Below, piece by piece: positions 62,142-64,000 of a stretch of 64,000 bases of DNA; within the stretch, counting starts at the first letter, position 1; every line of letters begins with the position of its first letter. Origin of the DNA: JAWKXU01 sp020446465 (GTDB taxonomy: Bacteria > Pseudomonadota > Alphaproteobacteria > Sphingomonadales > Sphingomonadaceae); assembly GCA_041396845.1 (NCBI GenBank), contig JAWKXU010000005.1, forward strand, positions 186,001-250,000, written 5' to 3'. Both the position numbers and the translations under genes were made by a program. The notes beneath the pieces were generated by a model. It had not been told where the DNA came from. It was given only the letters and a program-made list of their open reading frames with translations, and ran no database searches.

Positions 62142-63336
62142 ATGAGCCTCAATGTGCAGGAAATCAAAGGCTTCCGGGCTGCCGACAAGTCATACAAGAA
62201 ATACGACTCGCGGGGGCTGCTGCTTTTGGTGAAGCCGAACGGCTCCAAGCTCTGGTATTTCAAGTACCGCTTTGGCGGTAAGGAGAAGAAGCTGCCCATC
62301 GGCGCGTTCCCTGAGATCAGCTTGTCGCAAGCGCGCCAGCTTCGCGACCGAGCACGGCTCAAGGTTTCCGATGGCATCGATCCAATGCTGGAGCGTAAGC
62401 GCAAGAAGGCCAGGATCAAGCTAGGTGCGGAGAACACCTTCGAGGTCATCGCCAATAAGTACATCGACGAGAAGATGGTGCCCGAAGGCAGGGCAGAGGC
62501 CACGCTGCGCAAGGCGCGCTGGTTCCTTGAACTGCTCAAGCCAGCGATCGGCAATATGCCAATCAACGATGTCGATCCGCAGTTGATGCTGGCGGCGCTC
62601 AAGAAACTCGAAGCCAAAGGTAATCTCGAGACAGCGAAGAAGTGCCGCTCCTTCGCAAGCCGGGTGTTCCGGTATGGAGCTGCGCTTGGCCAGTGCCAAA
62701 CCGATCCGACTTCGATCCTGCAGGGTGCACTGGTCACGCCCAAAGCACGGCACTACGCGGCGATCCTCGAACCAGAGAAGTTGGGCGGGCTGCTCCGTGC
62801 TATCGATGATTTCGAATGTTACCCGGCGACGAAGTTCGCGCTGAAGATCGCACCCCATGTCTTTGTGCGGCCCGGTGAGCTTCGCCACGGCGAGTGGAAC
62901 GAGATCGATTGGGACAAGGCCACCTGGACAATTCCGGAAGGCAAGATGAAGGCGCGCCGGGCCCATGTGGTGCCGCTATCCCGCCAAGTGTTGGAACTGT
63001 TTCGAGAGCTAAGATCGAATAACGGCAGCAAGGGCTACATGTTTCCTGCGTTTCATACCGGCAGCGTCCAATGGTGAGAATACGATCAACGCGGCATTTC
63101 GCCGCATGGGCTTCACCAAGGATGAAGTGACCGCACACGGCCTACGCTCAACGGCCTCGACCATGCTCAATGAGAGCGGCCTCTGGCATCCCGATGCCAT
63201 CGAGAGGGCGCTCGCGCACGGCGACAGCAACGCAATTCGCGGTGTCTACAATCGCGGCAACTACTGGGATGAACGCGTCAAGATGGCCCAGTGGTGGAGT
63301 GACTATCTGGATGAGCTTAGGTCAGGGAAGGATTAG
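62142..63336 (+). pseudogene. P4-type integrase, frameshifted
   Basis: Tyrosine integrase of the P4 family: DUF4102-like N-terminal domain (about 1-85), core-binding domain, and catalytic Arg in PGELRHGEWNEID. The first frame stops at 63077 (after HTGSVQW). The rest is in another frame (from about 63066): ENTINAAFRRMGF, HGLRSTASTML, the terminal box ALAHGDSNAIRGVYNRGNYWDERVKM. The usual family string here would be GSRPMSEN; the sequence fits that with one C and one A missing at two places. The enzyme is therefore likely dead. GAGG precedes the ATG. Confidence 0.85.
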
Positions 63337-63500
63337 AGGTGCTCTTAGGTTCCAGACGATCACATTACCGTTACGTAGCACAACCCGTCGAGCGGTTCCT
63401 GGAAATGTACTCGCGCCAAGTTCCTGAATTAGCGCATCGAAAGGCAAGGTGGATTCACAGAGATGCCAACCCGTGTTAATGGCCAATCAAAGGCGAGGGT

Positions 63501-64000
63501 ATGGCACAGCAATCATCCATTGAATGGACTGATCTAACTTGGAATCCGGTAGTCGGTTGCTCTATCGAGAGTGCTGGTTGTAAGAACTGTTATGCAATGC
63601 GCATGGCAGCGCGTTTGCAGGCAATGGGCCATGAGAAATACGACGGGCTGACCAAGCGCTCGAAGCGCGGTGCCGTCTGGACGGACAAGGTTCGGTGCCA
63701 CGAAGCGTCGGTGGAAATTCCACTAACTTGGAAGAAGTCGCGCCGGGTTTTCGTCAATTCCATGTCGGACCTTTTCCACCCAGATGTGCCTGGCAACTTC
63801 GTTCGTCGAATCTGGAATGTGATGGAGCGAACCCCGCAGCACCACTATCAGATTCTGACCAAGCGTCCGCAACGAATGGCAGCACTGCTCAAAGAGATTG
63901 CCCCAGAGCCTTTGCAGAACGTCTGGCTTGGAACCAGCGTAGAGGATGAGCGCGTCGTCGAACGTATGGACCACCTACGCGATGTGCCAGCGAGTGTCCG
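63501..64000 (+). CDS. Phage Gp37/Gp68 family (DUF5131) three-cysteine protein, 5' part
   Basis: The gene runs off the window; 166 codons are visible. It begins MAQQSSIEWTDLTWNPVVG and has the diagnostic cysteine cluster CSIESAGCKNCYAMRMAARL (three Cys), then WTDKVRCHEASVEIPLTWKKSRRVFVNSMSDLFHPDV and YQILTKRPQRM. The fold is considered radical-SAM-like. In other genomes such genes are often paired with a partner called TcmP (three-Cys-motif partner). It is the first cargo gene after the integrase, with AAAGG about 7 bases ahead of ATG. Confidence 0.85.
   Translation, partial: MAQQSSIEWTDLTWNPVVGCSIESAGCKNCYAMRMAARLQAMGHEKYDGLTKRSKRGAVWTDKVRCHEASVEIPLTWKKSRRVFVNSMSDLFHPDVPGNFVRRIWNVMERTPQHHYQILTKRPQRMAALLKEIAPEPLQNVWLGTSVEDERVVERMDHLRDVPASV

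Overview
The window comes from a high-GC alphaproteobacterial chromosome, most probably Sphingomonadales (Novosphingobium, Sphingobium or Erythrobacter type). The reasons are the CtrA and GapR cell-cycle proteins, a DUF4167 protein, a bacterial CDC48-like ATPase, a DUF1244 protein, and a short second-type glutamyl-tRNA synthetase. No single gene fixes the genus.

Layout. 1-4400 is a mobile region: the end of an IS21-family element with a frameshifted istA, then two tyrosine integrases in tandem abutting trmB. 4430-62000 is mostly core genome: trmB, a TauE-type exporter, ctrA, rpoN, lptB; pmbA and a BON-MscS channel; ppa, hisS, prfA, prmC, a DUF4167 protein and lnt; a CDC48-like ATPase; an MscS channel, an HWE histidine kinase and polA; a serine hydrolase, groEL-groES (with a CIRCE operator) and a cytochrome c lipoprotein; rplL-rplJ facing away from rpoB-rpoC; nadE, a cysteine-containing small protein behind two Fur-like palindromes, gltX and pyk; DUF1244, gapR, ybjQ-like, yebC, ruvC, arsC-like; ubiG, lysC, a TM-helix channel, katG, a nitronate monooxygenase-like enzyme, a Tat-exported dienelactone hydrolase, an SPFH-NfeD pair and an NDUFA9-like protein. 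61878-64000 is the left edge of a second island in tRNA-Leu(CAG): a broken P4-type integrase followed by a Gp37/Gp68 (DUF5131) three-cysteine gene cut by the window end.

The least explained structure is a dispersed two-hairpin repeat of about 107 bp. I find six copies or partial copies (12778, 24658, 28325, 32489, 53043, 60584). Five lie between convergent genes and the sixth lies directly at the polA 3' end. In several copies the neighbouring gene's stop codon is the terminal triplet of the repeat, and in one the repeat encodes the last 13 residues and the stop of the NfeD protein. Other points for a second look are a structured AT-rich intergenic small-RNA candidate after lnt, three 11-bp iterons in front of the second integrase, the divergent split of rplJL from rpoBC, the Fur-like double palindrome, and the tRNA-Leu island edge with the three-cysteine gene.
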